From an uncultured Duodenibacillus sp. (lineage in GTDB: Bacteria > Pseudomonadota > Gammaproteobacteria > Burkholderiales > Burkholderiaceae_F): a stretch of DNA of 61,194 nucleotides. The first letter of the stretch is position 1. Every line of letters starts with the position of its first letter. The position numbers and the translations under genes are program-made. Of this stretch, positions 35,542 to 44,165 are shown piece after piece. The notes under the pieces were generated by a model that searched no databases, was not told the origin of the DNA, and saw nothing but the letters and a program-made list of their open reading frames with translations. The stretch lies in NCBI GenBank assembly GCA_944390715.1, contig CALXQS010000012.1, positions 1 through 61,194 on the forward strand, written 5' to 3'.

Positions 35542-37647
35542 ATGGCAGACGATGCTACTTCAGCAAAAAAACAGACGGCACCGAAGAGAAGCCGCCGTTT
35601 TGGCTACGAAAAAGGTCAAAAGCTAGCTCCGCTGCCGGAGCGTCTCGCCAAGCTCGGACTCGTGCGGGATTGGGACTTCGTCCTTCACCTGCCTTTGCGC
35701 TATGAAGATGAGACGCGCATTACGAGCATTGCTGATGTGCGCTATGGTGAAACCTGCCAGATACAGGCAACAGTCACACGCTCTGAACTGCGTCAAAGCT
35801 CCGGCATGCAGCTCGTGACGCAGGTTGCCGACTCCACCGGGACGCTGCAGCTGCGACACATTCACTTCTACCCTAGTCAAAGAAAGCAGCTTGCTCCAGG
35901 CAATTTGATCCGCGCCTATGGTTTGGTTCGCCAATCTGTCGGCGGACTGCCTGAAATCGTGCACCCAAAAATAAAAGCCTGCTCATCGACCGATCAGTCT
36001 CTGCCCTCAACGCTGACTCCTATTTATCCATCTGGCGAAGGCATTACGCAGACATGGCTCAGAAAACGCATCGACCGAGCCATCCTCGACGTCGATCTTG
36101 TTGATCTGGTGCCGAACGACATTCTTCAAAAGCTCAGCCTGCCCAGTCTTGCCCAGTCCATCAAGGAACTTCACCATCCTTTGCCCGGCGCGGACCCTGA
36201 GGCATACAGCCAACGCCAGACTCCAGGCTGGAAGCGGCTGAAGTTCGATGAACTGCTCGCGCAGCAGATTTCGCTGCGCCATGGCCGCAAGCTGCGCTCA
36301 ACGCTCCACGCCAAACCTCTTCTCGGCTCAGATGGGGGTTGGGAAGCAAGACTTCTTAAATCACTGCCTTTTGAACTGACGGGAGCGCAGCTGCGCGCCC
36401 TCAAGGAAATCAATTCAGACCTTGCAAGTTCTCACCCAATGCATCGTCTTGTTCAGGGGGATGTAGGCTGCGGCAAAACCATTGTCGCCGCGCTGGCAGC
36501 GCTTCGTGCCGTCGACAGCGGCACTCAGGCCGCGCTCATGGCCCCTACCGAGCTTCTGGCCGAGCAGCACTATCAAAAACTTTCAGCCTGGCTCAAGCCG
36601 CTTGGACTCGAGGTACTCTGGCTATCGGGAAGCCTCAAGGCAAAGGAAAAGGCCGCCGCTCAAGAAAAAATCCGTTCGGGCCAAGCCCGGCTTGTCGTCG
36701 GCACGCACGCCTTAATCCAGGACGCAGTCGAGTTTAAGGATCTGGGCCTAGCAATCGTTGACGAACAGCATCGCTTCGGCGTCAATCAGCGCTTGCGGGT
36801 GCGCTCAAGCTCTGCAGAAGGTTCTCTTGCGCACTTGCTTACGCTGTCGGCTACTCCCATCCCACGCACGCTGGCAATGAGCTATCTGGCCGACATTGAC
36901 ATTTCCGTCATCGATGAACTGCCGCCCGGCCGCACCCCGGTTGCTACTAAAGCCGTCTCACTCGATCGCCTTGCTGACGTCGTGGCAGCTGTCAAAAACT
37001 CAGCCGCTCAAGGCAAACAATGCTACTGGGTGTGTCCGCTCATTGAGGAAAGCGAAAAAGCCGACCTGACGGCTGCCACCATGCGCGCCGACTTTTTGGT
37101 TGAATCCTTGCCGCAAGCACGCATCGGGCTCGTTCATGGAACGATGAGCGCCGAGGACAAAAACGCGCGCATGGCCGCATTTGCTGCAGGAGAGATCGGC
37201 GTGCTTGTCGCCACTACCGTCATTGAGGTGGGGGTTGACGTGCCCAACGCCTCGGTCATGATCATCGAGCATGCCGAGCGCTTTGGTCTGTCGCAGCTGC
37301 ACCAGCTCAGAGGACGAGTAGGACGCGGCAGCGCCAAAAGCTTCTGCATCCTTCTTTTTGACCCTAATCTGAGCCAAACGGGCCGTGAGCGCCTCCGCAT
37401 CATTCGACAGACCAACGACGGCTTTGAAATTGCTCGCGAGGATCTCCGGCTGCGAGGACCTGGAGAGTTCATGGGCGCCCGTCAATCAGGCGTTCCTGCA
37501 CTGCGCTTTGCAGATGTTCAAACCGATGCAGAACTGCTTGATGCTGCGCGCGACGCCGCTGCACGCTGGCTTGCAGAGGATGAAGCGAAAGCTTTGAAGC
37601 ACGCTCGGCGTTGGTTTAGCGGCGGAAGCGATTATCTGGACGCTTAA
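35542..37647 (+). CDS. recG: ATP-dependent DNA helicase RecG
   Basis: The 701-residue branch-migration helicase rescues stalled replication forks. The wedge/OB domain precedes the helicase domains, which show GDVGCGKT (Walker A), DEQHRFG (motif II), LLTLSATPIPRTL (III), VATTVIEVGVDVPNA and QLRGRVGRG (V, VI). I prefer the ATG at 35542 (MADDATSAKK); in-frame starts upstream are possible but lie in sequence unlike the family. It precedes oxyR by 22 bases, a common betaproteobacterial pairing. Confidence 0.94.
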   Translation: MADDATSAKKQTAPKRSRRFGYEKGQKLAPLPERLAKLGLVRDWDFVLHLPLRYEDETRITSIADVRYGETCQIQATVTRSELRQSSGMQLVTQVADSTGTLQLRHIHFYPSQRKQLAPGNLIRAYGLVRQSVGGLPEIVHPKIKACSSTDQSLPSTLTPIYPSGEGITQTWLRKRIDRAILDVDLVDLVPNDILQKLSLPSLAQSIKELHHPLPGADPEAYSQRQTPGWKRLKFDELLAQQISLRHGRKLRSTLHAKPLLGSDGGWEARLLKSLPFELTGAQLRALKEINSDLASSHPMHRLVQGDVGCGKTIVAALAALRAVDSGTQAALMAPTELLAEQHYQKLSAWLKPLGLEVLWLSGSLKAKEKAAAQEKIRSGQARLVVGTHALIQDAVEFKDLGLAIVDEQHRFGVNQRLRVRSSSAEGSLAHLLTLSATPIPRTLAMSYLADIDISVIDELPPGRTPVATKAVSLDRLADVVAAVKNSAAQGKQCYWVCPLIEESEKADLTAATMRADFLVESLPQARIGLVHGTMSAEDKNARMAAFAAGEIGVLVATTVIEVGVDVPNASVMIIEHAERFGLSQLHQLRGRVGRGSAKSFCILLFDPNLSQTGRERLRIIRQTNDGFEIAREDLRLRGPGEFMGARQSGVPALRFADVQTDAELLDAARDAAARWLAEDEAKALKHARRWFSGGSDYLDA

Positions 37648-37669
37648 AACTTTTTTGGGAAACTGCGCT

Positions 37670-38602
37670 ATGACACTTACTGAACTCAAATATATCCTGG
37701 CTGTAGCAAAGGAACGTCACTTCGGACGTGCGGCTGAAGCCTGCCACGTTTCTCAGCCCTCGCTCTCAGTTGCCGTCAAAAAGCTCGAGTCCGAACTTGA
37801 CGTAAAAATTTTTGAACGCAGAAGCTCTGACGTCACCGTCACCCCGATCGGCGCCGTCATCCTCGAGCAGGCCCAGCGCGTGCTCGAAAATGCAGACAAA
37901 CTCAAAGAAAGCGCTGCGCAGGGCAAAGACCCTCTGTCCGGTCCGCTGCGTCTGGGCGTGATTTACACCATTGCCCCCTACCTGCTGCCGCAGCTTGTCG
38001 GCCGCATGCATGAAACAACGCCTACCATGCCGCTCATCCTGTCTGAGGCCTTCACTTCGGTACTGCTCGAGCAGCTCAAAACGGGCATCATCGATTGCGC
38101 CGTCATGGCGCTTCCCGTTGCGCAGACCGGCCTCATGATGCAGCCTTTGTACGATGAAGAATTTGTAGCTGCAGTCCCTGCCGATCATAAGTATGCCGAA
38201 CGCACTTCCATCACTCGCGAAGAATTGACGAACGAACCGATGCTGCTGCTTGGCTCCGGACACTGCTTCCGCGACCAGATTCTGGACTTTTGCGCCGACT
38301 ATGCACGCAGCGAAGGCAAGCGCACGGTCGAAGGCACGTCTCTGCAGACCATCATCTACATGGCCGCTCAAGGACTTGGAGTGACCGTTCTGCCGGCTTC
38401 AGCCGTACCTTATTACCGCGACTCGGAATTCATCAAAATTCTTCCTTTTGAAAAACCTGCCATCCCCAAACGCCGCGTAGTCTTGGTGTGGCGCAAGTCT
38501 TTCCCGCGCACGGCGGCAATTGAGGCCATTACGCGTGCTGTCGCAAAAATCTCGCTTGAAGGAACTCGACTGCTCACGGCGCTGCCGGCTGTGCCCGCCT
38601 GA
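37670..38602 (+). CDS. oxyR: Hydrogen-peroxide-sensing LysR-type regulator OxyR
   Basis: The 310-residue LysR protein has an N-terminal winged helix (TELKYILAVAKERHFGRAAEACHVSQPSLS) and the redox motif GHCFRDQILDFC, with Cys199 and Cys208 at exactly the E. coli OxyR positions. Disulfide formation by peroxide turns the family protein into an activator of defence genes. The ATG at 37670 removes five poorly supported residues. An intact peroxide sensor fits an anaerobe or microaerophile that meets oxygen at the gut wall; that last point is inference. Confidence 0.92.
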   Translation: MTLTELKYILAVAKERHFGRAAEACHVSQPSLSVAVKKLESELDVKIFERRSSDVTVTPIGAVILEQAQRVLENADKLKESAAQGKDPLSGPLRLGVIYTIAPYLLPQLVGRMHETTPTMPLILSEAFTSVLLEQLKTGIIDCAVMALPVAQTGLMMQPLYDEEFVAAVPADHKYAERTSITREELTNEPMLLLGSGHCFRDQILDFCADYARSEGKRTVEGTSLQTIIYMAAQGLGVTVLPASAVPYYRDSEFIKILPFEKPAIPKRRVVLVWRKSFPRTAAIEAITRAVAKISLEGTRLLTALPAVPA

Positions 38603-38628
38603 TGCGCTGCTCAGCGGCCCTGCTTCAA

Positions 38629-39423
38629 TCACAGTTCTTTGTCAGCGCGCCAGTCAATGTCGACAAGCAGCGCTTGCTGGGTCATGTCGATCATGCCGTC
38701 TCGAGCAAGCAGGCTTACGGCGCTGGCCGCCTGCTCCTGCTGCTGCAAGGAGAGCTGAGCGCGCAGTCTTAGCCGATTCAGGCACCACTGCGTCGCGTGC
38801 TCTATCGGCATGAGCTTGGAACGAACCTCGCTGCGGTACGAAATGTGCGGGAAAAAACCTTTCTCAATCAGATGACTGAGCACGCGGCATACATGCTGAT
38901 CGTAGCGCGGCCCGCCAGCAAAGCCCGCCGCCTTGCGGACAGCCGCAACAGCCTTGTTTTCACGCCGCAGAAATACCGTATAAAAACACCATCTGCGGCT
39001 CAATCGCGTCATGTGCTCAATATCTTCAACAGAGTCAATGGCGCCGGTACGGTGCGCGAAAACCACATCAAACACCTCCCGAGGGCAGAAAGACTTCCAA
39101 GAGGAGACCTCAAACCGTACATTTCTCCTCCCTTCTGTCAACGCTCTTTGCCTTGCCGCTCGGATCATTTCAGCAGAAGAATCACAACCGACGACAAATT
39201 TGGCCTCCCGGGCCAAAACAACGCTGTAGCGGCCTGGCCCGCAGCCGACATCGAGAAAAGAGTGCTCAGGCGCAAGAGCGCCTTTTTGACGCATCAGAAC
39301 GATAAGAGGATCGTTTTCGGAATCTGCATCAGGCTTTTGAGCCCACTGTCGAGCTTCACGATCCCAAATGCCGCTGCTTTGATCTTCATCCTGACTCGTA
39401 CGAGCCGGCCAACTCTGATGCAT
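38629..39423 (-). CDS. Class I SAM-dependent methyltransferase
   Basis: This 264-residue protein has the SAM motif FLDVGCGPGRYSVVLAREAKFVVGCDSS and a VFAHRTGAIDSVEDIEHM segment after it. It converges with oxyR and diverges from the membrane protein at 39.6 kb, and starts after a good AAGGAG site. Substrate unknown. The extended C-terminal part, rich in Gln and Leu, is not one I recognise. Confidence 0.75.
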   Translation of the reverse strand: MHQSWPARTSQDEDQSSGIWDREARQWAQKPDADSENDPLIVLMRQKGALAPEHSFLDVGCGPGRYSVVLAREAKFVVGCDSSAEMIRAARQRALTEGRRNVRFEVSSWKSFCPREVFDVVFAHRTGAIDSVEDIEHMTRLSRRWCFYTVFLRRENKAVAAVRKAAGFAGGPRYDQHVCRVLSHLIEKGFFPHISYRSEVRSKLMPIEHATQWCLNRLRLRAQLSLQQQEQAASAVSLLARDGMIDMTQQALLVDIDWRADKEL

Positions 39424-39572
39424 GCTTACTCCTTTTTTTTCAAAAACAGGCTCAAGAACACGCCAGCGCTAAAAGGCAAGACGCCGATGTACGTCTTCAG
39501 TACGCCTCGAACCTCTTTAGTCTTTAGAATTAAGCCTGTTTGAATTTTTTATGCCTACGACATTATCCACGA

Positions 39573-40064
39573 ATGAGCGCAACGACTAATGCTGCCGGCG
39601 AAAGCCAACTTCCAAAAATCTACAACCCACTCGTCTGCGTGCTGCTGACGCTTCTGTTTACCCCCATGTTCGGCGGATTTCTGCAGGGGCTCAATTGGCG
39701 CGAACTAGGCGACGATGAAATGGCCGCACGCAGCATGGGCTGGGTGCGCTGGTCGTTTTATACGTTTGCCGCCTACACGTTGGCCGAACCTTTTATACGA
39801 GACACATTTTTCGGACGCTATCTGATGATTGCTCTGTTCTTCGGATTCTGGTTCAGCTGGACGTTCTCCATTGGCCTCAAACAGGTTCAATTCGTACGCG
39901 AATTCGTGGGCGAGCGCCGCATCCCTCAACGATTCGGCCGTCCAATCATGATCGGAGCTTTCGGCTGGGTTGCCTACTGCGCCGTGGCATTGACTCTGGT
40001 TCTTTTTTTGCACATCACGGGTATTGACCCGCTACCGGCCGATGCTCCCATTTTGCAGCAATAG
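39573..40064 (+). CDS. Membrane protein of unknown function, next to a Sel1-repeat gene
   Basis: The 163-residue protein has about four hydrophobic segments, starting near residue 20 (NPLVCVLLTLLFTPMFGGFL), and short hydrophilic ends. A GLNWRELGDDEMA stretch between segments one and two is reminiscent of bacterial membrane proteins of unknown function that have Asn-Trp-rich loops. I chose the ATG at 39573, since the 11 codons before it lack similarity. The Sel1-repeat gene follows after 14 bases, so the two are probably co-transcribed. Confidence 0.68.
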   Translation: MSATTNAAGESQLPKIYNPLVCVLLTLLFTPMFGGFLQGLNWRELGDDEMAARSMGWVRWSFYTFAAYTLAEPFIRDTFFGRYLMIALFFGFWFSWTFSIGLKQVQFVREFVGERRIPQRFGRPIMIGAFGWVAYCAVALTLVLFLHITGIDPLPADAPILQQ

Positions 40065-40078
40065 TCCGGAGTCACGGC

Positions 40079-41227
40079 GTGAAAAACAACGTTGATCTGC
40101 GCTTTACCTTGCCGGAAACGCAATCCGCACCGGCAATGTCTCGCGTTCTAGCCCTTCTTGACGGAAGGGTCGACGCTGCGCTGCAGAACAAGCCCCAGGA
40201 CATCGAGGCATGGCAGCGTCAAGCCGCTCTCGGCAGTCCTGAAGCTCAATACGAACTTGCCCGCATGCTCACAAGCGGAAATCCTTTATCGGCGGACAAC
40301 CGCGCCGCGGTCAAATGGCTTAGAAAAGCGGCTGAAAAAGAACACGCCGCAAGCCAGCACATGCTCGGCGTTCTCATTGCCCGAGGTCAGGGCGTCCGCG
40401 CCAATCCGCAGCAGGCCGCGCAGCTTTTTCGCGCCGCCGCCATTATGGGCAATGCCGACGCTCAGTACGATCTCGGACGTGCCCTTGAGTGGGGCTTCGG
40501 CACCGAAGAAAATCTGCGTGAGGCGCTAACCTGGTATCGACTTGCCGGCGCCCAAGGACACACGCAGGCGCAGATTGCCGTCGGACGCGCCTACACGGAA
40601 GGCCGCGGATGCGAACCCAATCTCGTGCAGGCTGCTTCCTGGCTCCGCAAAGCTGCCCTGAGTCACTGCCCGCAGGCCTGCTATCAGCTGGGACTGCTTT
40701 ACCTGCGGCCAGACAATCCTCAGGCAAGCAATCAGGATGCCTATCGTTGGATTTCTGAAGCCGCTCGCGCCGGGCTTGACAAGGCTCAATATGAGCTGGC
40801 CATTTTCTATTGGTCGGGCCGAGCTGTCGTTCGCAATCAACAAGAAGCCTTTGCCTGGGCCTCGCGAGCTGCTGCACAAAATAATGTGCGGGCGCTGCTC
40901 TTTTTATCGCGTCTGTACGAAACAGGGTCAGGCTGCGCATTGAACCGGTGCGGAGCCTATGCACTGGCGCTGCGTGCCCAGCAAGTGCTTAACCAAGCCA
41001 ATGGGAAAAAATCGAGCGGCAAGCCCCTCGTAAAAAAACTTTCTTCAGCAGGCGCGGATTTAAACGAGATTCAAGAAGTGGAACTGCGGCTCAGAGAGCT
41101 GTCGGCCGTGGCCGAAACAAGCGAGATGCTTGCCGCGCAAATGCTCTGCGAAGACAAGCCCTCTACTAAAGAACTTCTCGAGAGCCTGAGACCGGCCGGC
41201 CGAGACAAAAAAAATGCCACTGCCTGA
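40079..41227 (+). CDS. Sel1-like repeat (SLR/TPR-type) protein
   Basis: The 382-residue protein consists mostly of 36-residue Sel1-type repeats between about residues 50 and 300, with the pattern A-x2-G-x-A-x-A-Q-x2-L-G-x2 and WLRKAA (for example AVKWLRKAAEKEHAASQHMLG and AASWLRKAALSHCPQACYQLG). It starts at a GTG after CCGGAG. No signal peptide is visible, so it is probably cytoplasmic or associated with the neighbouring membrane protein. SLR proteins act as scaffolds for protein-protein contacts. The C-terminal 80 residues are charged and non-repetitive. Confidence 0.8.
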   Translation: MKNNVDLRFTLPETQSAPAMSRVLALLDGRVDAALQNKPQDIEAWQRQAALGSPEAQYELARMLTSGNPLSADNRAAVKWLRKAAEKEHAASQHMLGVLIARGQGVRANPQQAAQLFRAAAIMGNADAQYDLGRALEWGFGTEENLREALTWYRLAGAQGHTQAQIAVGRAYTEGRGCEPNLVQAASWLRKAALSHCPQACYQLGLLYLRPDNPQASNQDAYRWISEAARAGLDKAQYELAIFYWSGRAVVRNQQEAFAWASRAAAQNNVRALLFLSRLYETGSGCALNRCGAYALALRAQQVLNQANGKKSSGKPLVKKLSSAGADLNEIQEVELRLRELSAVAETSEMLAAQMLCEDKPSTKELLESLRPAGRDKKNATA

Positions 41228-41622
41228 CGTCATCATGCAGCGCAAGCCTTTTCGCTGCTGCTCGACAGGCCGCATCCATCACATGCCGCAGTTCCCGCTG
41301 CGGCCCGACACGACGCCAAGCTCCGGTGCTTACGAACAACCGGCATAAACATCAAGCAGTGGCTATACCACCAAAGGAGATATCAACGAGCAGGACGTCG
41401 TCAACACCTGCTCTCTTGACATGCTCATTTAACCATTGTTTTCAAGCTTTTTCAATATGCCAAAGGAGTACGAGGAAAGAAAAAAATGCTTATATGACTA
41501 CCTATATAGTGGTATTACAGGCATCGTTTCCTCTCTCCACACCTATTCCTCATTAAGAAGAGCAAAAGGCTGATGCCTTGTAGACTGCGCCTAGTCATCT
41601 GCGCATCTTTTGGACTGCCGCT

Positions 41623-41649
41623 GCTTAGCCACTCCAAAGTTGGCTAAGC
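41623..41649. repeat. Perfect 9-bp inverted repeat upstream of the HU gene
   Basis: GCTTAGCCA and TGGCTAAGC flank a 9-base loop. An A-run follows, not a T-run. The arms include CTTAG and CTAAG, but in the order opposite to the CTAAG-N8-CTTAG sites. Function unknown. Confidence 0.4.
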
Positions 41650-41828
41650 TCAAAAAAATGTTGCATTTTTTCAAGACGAACAACATTTAAATCAAAAACT
41701 TGTTCTTCCTTTGCCTAGAAAAGCTTTCAAAGCCACAGCCAGCGCGGTATTATCGACAGTGGTTAGTCGATGGTGTGGAAACAAGCAATTTCTTTCGTGA
41801 TGCTCCTTGCCATCGCTGGCGCCGGTTA

Positions 41829-41860
41829 GATCCCGACCGGCTGGTGCTGCCAGTCGGGTC
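41829..41860 (+). promoter_or_regulatory. Leader hairpin upstream of the HU gene
   Basis: CCCGAC-c-GGC pairs with GCC-a-GTCGGG around a 7-base loop, about 50 bases before the HU start codon. Downstream sequence is moderately T-rich but not a clean T-run, so this could be an attenuator or a stabilising 5' hairpin. Confidence 0.4.
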
Positions 41861-41910
41861 CGACGTCTTTGTTGTCTGTATTCCCATCGGGTACAAGGAG
41901 AAATTTAGAT

Positions 41911-42210
41911 ATGAATCGTCTCGAACTCGTTGCAAAGATTGCGGAAAAGCATGGTCTGTCCAAGGCAGAGGCTGCTCGCATTCTGTCGACGATCACCGAA
42001 GAAATCGTCAACACCGTCAAGAATGATGATCCCCTGACGCTCGTTGGCTTCGGCACTTTCAAGAAGCAGGTTCGTCCGGCACGCACCGGCCGCAATCCTG
42101 CCACAGGCGAAACGATCACGATCCCCGAAACCAACGTTCCAAAGTTTGTTCCTGGTTCCGTCTTCAAGAGCGCCGTCAACTGCAAGAAGTGCTGCAAGGC
42201 CAAGAAGTAA
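41911..42210 (+). CDS. hup: HU/IHF-family nucleoid protein with Cys-containing C-terminal tail
   Basis: The 99-residue DNA-binding protein has the HU pattern: N-terminal helices MNRLELVAKIAEKHGLSKAEA, then GFGTF, and the DNA-contacting arm RPARTGRNPATGETITI. It would bind and bend DNA as a dimer. Most HU proteins end near residue 90. Here a tail with Cys91, Cys94, Cys95 and several Lys (CKKCCKAKK) follows. The Cys cluster is unusual and might bind metal or respond to redox; this is inference. The ATG has AAGGAG upstream, and a terminator follows. Confidence 0.88.
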   Translation: MNRLELVAKIAEKHGLSKAEAARILSTITEEIVNTVKNDDPLTLVGFGTFKKQVRPARTGRNPATGETITIPETNVPKFVPGSVFKSAVNCKKCCKAKK

Positions 42211-42273
42211 CTTCCTGATTCATTTCCCGCCGCAGCGCTCACAGCTTTTATGCTCTGAGGCTGCCGCAAAAGT

Positions 42274-42311
42274 AAAGCGAGCTCCTAAAATTTTGGGAGT
42301 TCGCTTTTTTT
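42274..42311 (+). terminator. Rho-independent terminator after the HU gene
   Basis: AAAGCGA-g-CTCC pairs with GGAG-t-TCGCTTT around an AT-rich loop, ending in TTTTTTT. Confidence 0.82.
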
Positions 42312-42367
42312 GACGCAAAATCTTTTGCCATAATCGTCTGTGTTCTTTTTTCTCTTGAGCCTGAAGC

Positions 42368-42955
42368 ATGCCGTTTAGATCCTTGTTTCGTTTGACTCCT
42401 CAAAATTGCAAGACTGACGCGGCTTCACGCGTTGCCAAGCTCGCTCTGACAGTCCTGGCCGCATCCAGCATGCTCGGCCTCCCCGGCTGCCAGGTTCCTT
42501 CAGCGCACTCTCCCAGCGAACAAGAGTTAATTGATATGGCGAACTCGCTGCCGACCGAAGCCGATCTCAAGGAACGATTTCGTCAAGTCGGCAACGTCGT
42601 GCACGAAATCTGCCATGCCCCTGAATTTAGTTCGTACTTCGAAAAAACGCCTTGTCTGGCTACGCTGATCACTGAAAAGCATATGCAGGACAAAACGCGA
42701 ATTACTGCGCAGCAGGCGCGGGCCATGCGCATGGCTCTGCGCGAGTTCGATGAGTTAAACCGCGTGACGCGCCGCATGATGGTCGAGTCGCAGCTTGAAA
42801 ACTATGCTCAGCTGGCCCGCCGGGCTGATGCGATTGACGTTGAAAGTCATGCCAATCAGCAAAATCTGCTCTCCGGCCAGATTACCTGGGGCGAGTACAA
42901 TCGACAGCGAGATCGTCTGGCCAAGCTCTTTTTAGATGCAGCCAAGAATTTATAA
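42368..42955 (+). CDS. Putative lipoprotein of unknown function
   Basis: The 195-residue protein has an N-terminal signal (hydrophobic stretch about residues 24 to 38) ending in a lipobox, LGLPGC, so Cys41 is probably lipid-modified after cleavage by LspA. The mature part is helical and charged, with two additional cysteines (EICHAPEF, TPCLATL) and RRMMVESQLENYAQLARR. No family is recognised. It is 119 bases before the start of the importer genes and in the same direction, so association with that transporter is possible. Confidence 0.65.
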   Translation: MPFRSLFRLTPQNCKTDAASRVAKLALTVLAASSMLGLPGCQVPSAHSPSEQELIDMANSLPTEADLKERFRQVGNVVHEICHAPEFSSYFEKTPCLATLITEKHMQDKTRITAQQARAMRMALREFDELNRVTRRMMVESQLENYAQLARRADAIDVESHANQQNLLSGQITWGEYNRQRDRLAKLFLDAAKNL

Positions 42956-43074
42956 ATTGCGGCTGTCCTCCGGTGCCTTTCAGCGCCTCCAGCTCTATCT
43001 GCGTCTGCGATTTTCGGATATTTTGTTCTTCATGTCTTCGTTTCTGCGCCGCTGCTGCGGCCCCTCGGTTGTCC

Positions 43075-44154
43075 ATGCTTAAGCTTTCTCGCATTGCGCT
43101 TCAGCTCTTGTTGTCTGCATCGTGCGCATCCTTTCTCGCAGTTTTTTTCGCCACGGCCGCCTCAGCACGCACCGTAGTCGACCACTTAAACCGTGCCGTT
43201 GACGTTCCTGACAAAATCGAACGCATCGTGATTGCAGACATCTACCCGCTTGCCTCTCTTGCGGCTGTCTTGAGCCGACCGGAAACTATTGTCGGCATGC
43301 ACCCGGTTTCAATGAGCGCGGCCAAAAGCGGACTTTTGGGAAAAATCAGACCGCAGGTGCTCAATGCCGACACAAGCTTCATGAAGGGCTCCGAAGCAAA
43401 CGTCGAATCGCTCATGGCGCTTGCTCCCGACGTCATCTTCGTCAACTCTTCGAACAAACCTCTGGTTTCTCGGCTCGAGGCTGCCGGATTGCCAGCCGTT
43501 GCCGTGAGCGCAACGCGAGAAAACTACAACGTCTTCTCGACTTTCGAGAGTTGGGTGCAAATGCTGCGCGAGGTGCTCGGCAGCTCTGTTGATGCCGCCC
43601 GCATCACAGATTACGGACAGAAAATTGCTGCACTTGTCCACGAGCGCACCAAAAACATAGATGAAAACAAAAAAAAGCGCGTTCTTTTTCTTGTGCAGTA
43701 CGACGCTCGCCGCATTGTCACAAGCGGCAGCCGATTTTTCGGACAATTCTGGTGCGATGCAGCAGCAGCCATAAATGCCGCAGAATCAATCTCGGCTGAA
43801 AACGCCAATGCCGTCATCAACATCGAGCAGGTCTACGCTTGGAACCCAGACGTTGTTTTCCTAACAAACTTCACTCAAGCCCAACCGGCCGACCTCTGGG
43901 AAAATCGGCTGCACGACTGGTCGAGCGTCAAAGCTGTCCAAAACAAAGCCGTCTACAAAATGCCTCTCGGTCTGTACCGCAGCTACACGCCTTCGGCCGA
44001 CTCCCCCTTAACGCTGTTGTGGATGGCAAAAACGCTTTATCCCGACCGGTTCTCAGACATTGACATGACCCAAGAAACGCTGACGTACTACAAAGAGCTT
44101 TTTGGCGTTGATCTTGATGAGAACGCCGCCCGAAGCCTATTTGCCGTGCGCTGA
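43075..44154 (+). CDS. Periplasmic binding protein of a FecB/BtuF-type ABC importer
   Basis: The 359-residue protein has a signal peptide (MLKLSRIALQLLL to about ASA) and a type III solute-binding fold: DHLNRAVDVPDKIERIVI at the start, LMALAPDVIFVNSS, and a later half with WNPDVVFLTNF and AVQNKAVYKMP. Relatives bind ferric siderophores, heme or cobalamin. Cargo cannot be fixed from sequence; no cobalamin riboswitch or Fur box is evident. The start at 43075 avoids a Cys-rich 34-codon extension. It overlaps or abuts the permease gene. Confidence 0.83.
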   Translation: MLKLSRIALQLLLSASCASFLAVFFATAASARTVVDHLNRAVDVPDKIERIVIADIYPLASLAAVLSRPETIVGMHPVSMSAAKSGLLGKIRPQVLNADTSFMKGSEANVESLMALAPDVIFVNSSNKPLVSRLEAAGLPAVAVSATRENYNVFSTFESWVQMLREVLGSSVDAARITDYGQKIAALVHERTKNIDENKKKRVLFLVQYDARRIVTSGSRFFGQFWCDAAAAINAAESISAENANAVINIEQVYAWNPDVVFLTNFTQAQPADLWENRLHDWSSVKAVQNKAVYKMPLGLYRSYTPSADSPLTLLWMAKTLYPDRFSDIDMTQETLTYYKELFGVDLDENAARSLFAVR

Positions 44155-44165
44155 TGGAGCGCAGC

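Larger units (their letters stand above)
41228..41910. other. Gene-poor region before the HU gene
   Basis: About 680 bases. It contains a GAGCAGG/CCTGCTC repeat at 41388-41413, a perfect GCTTAGCCA/TGGCTAAGC repeat at 41623-41649, and a hairpin at 41829-41860. Short frames exist, including a 19-residue hydrophobic one at 41770-41829, but none has good support. Composition is variable and part may be remnant sequence. Confidence 0.5.

Noticed and set aside
41340..41430. Short frame ending in DINEQDVVN as a gene remnant
   Set aside because: Only about 25 codons between stops with no start codon and no recognised relative.
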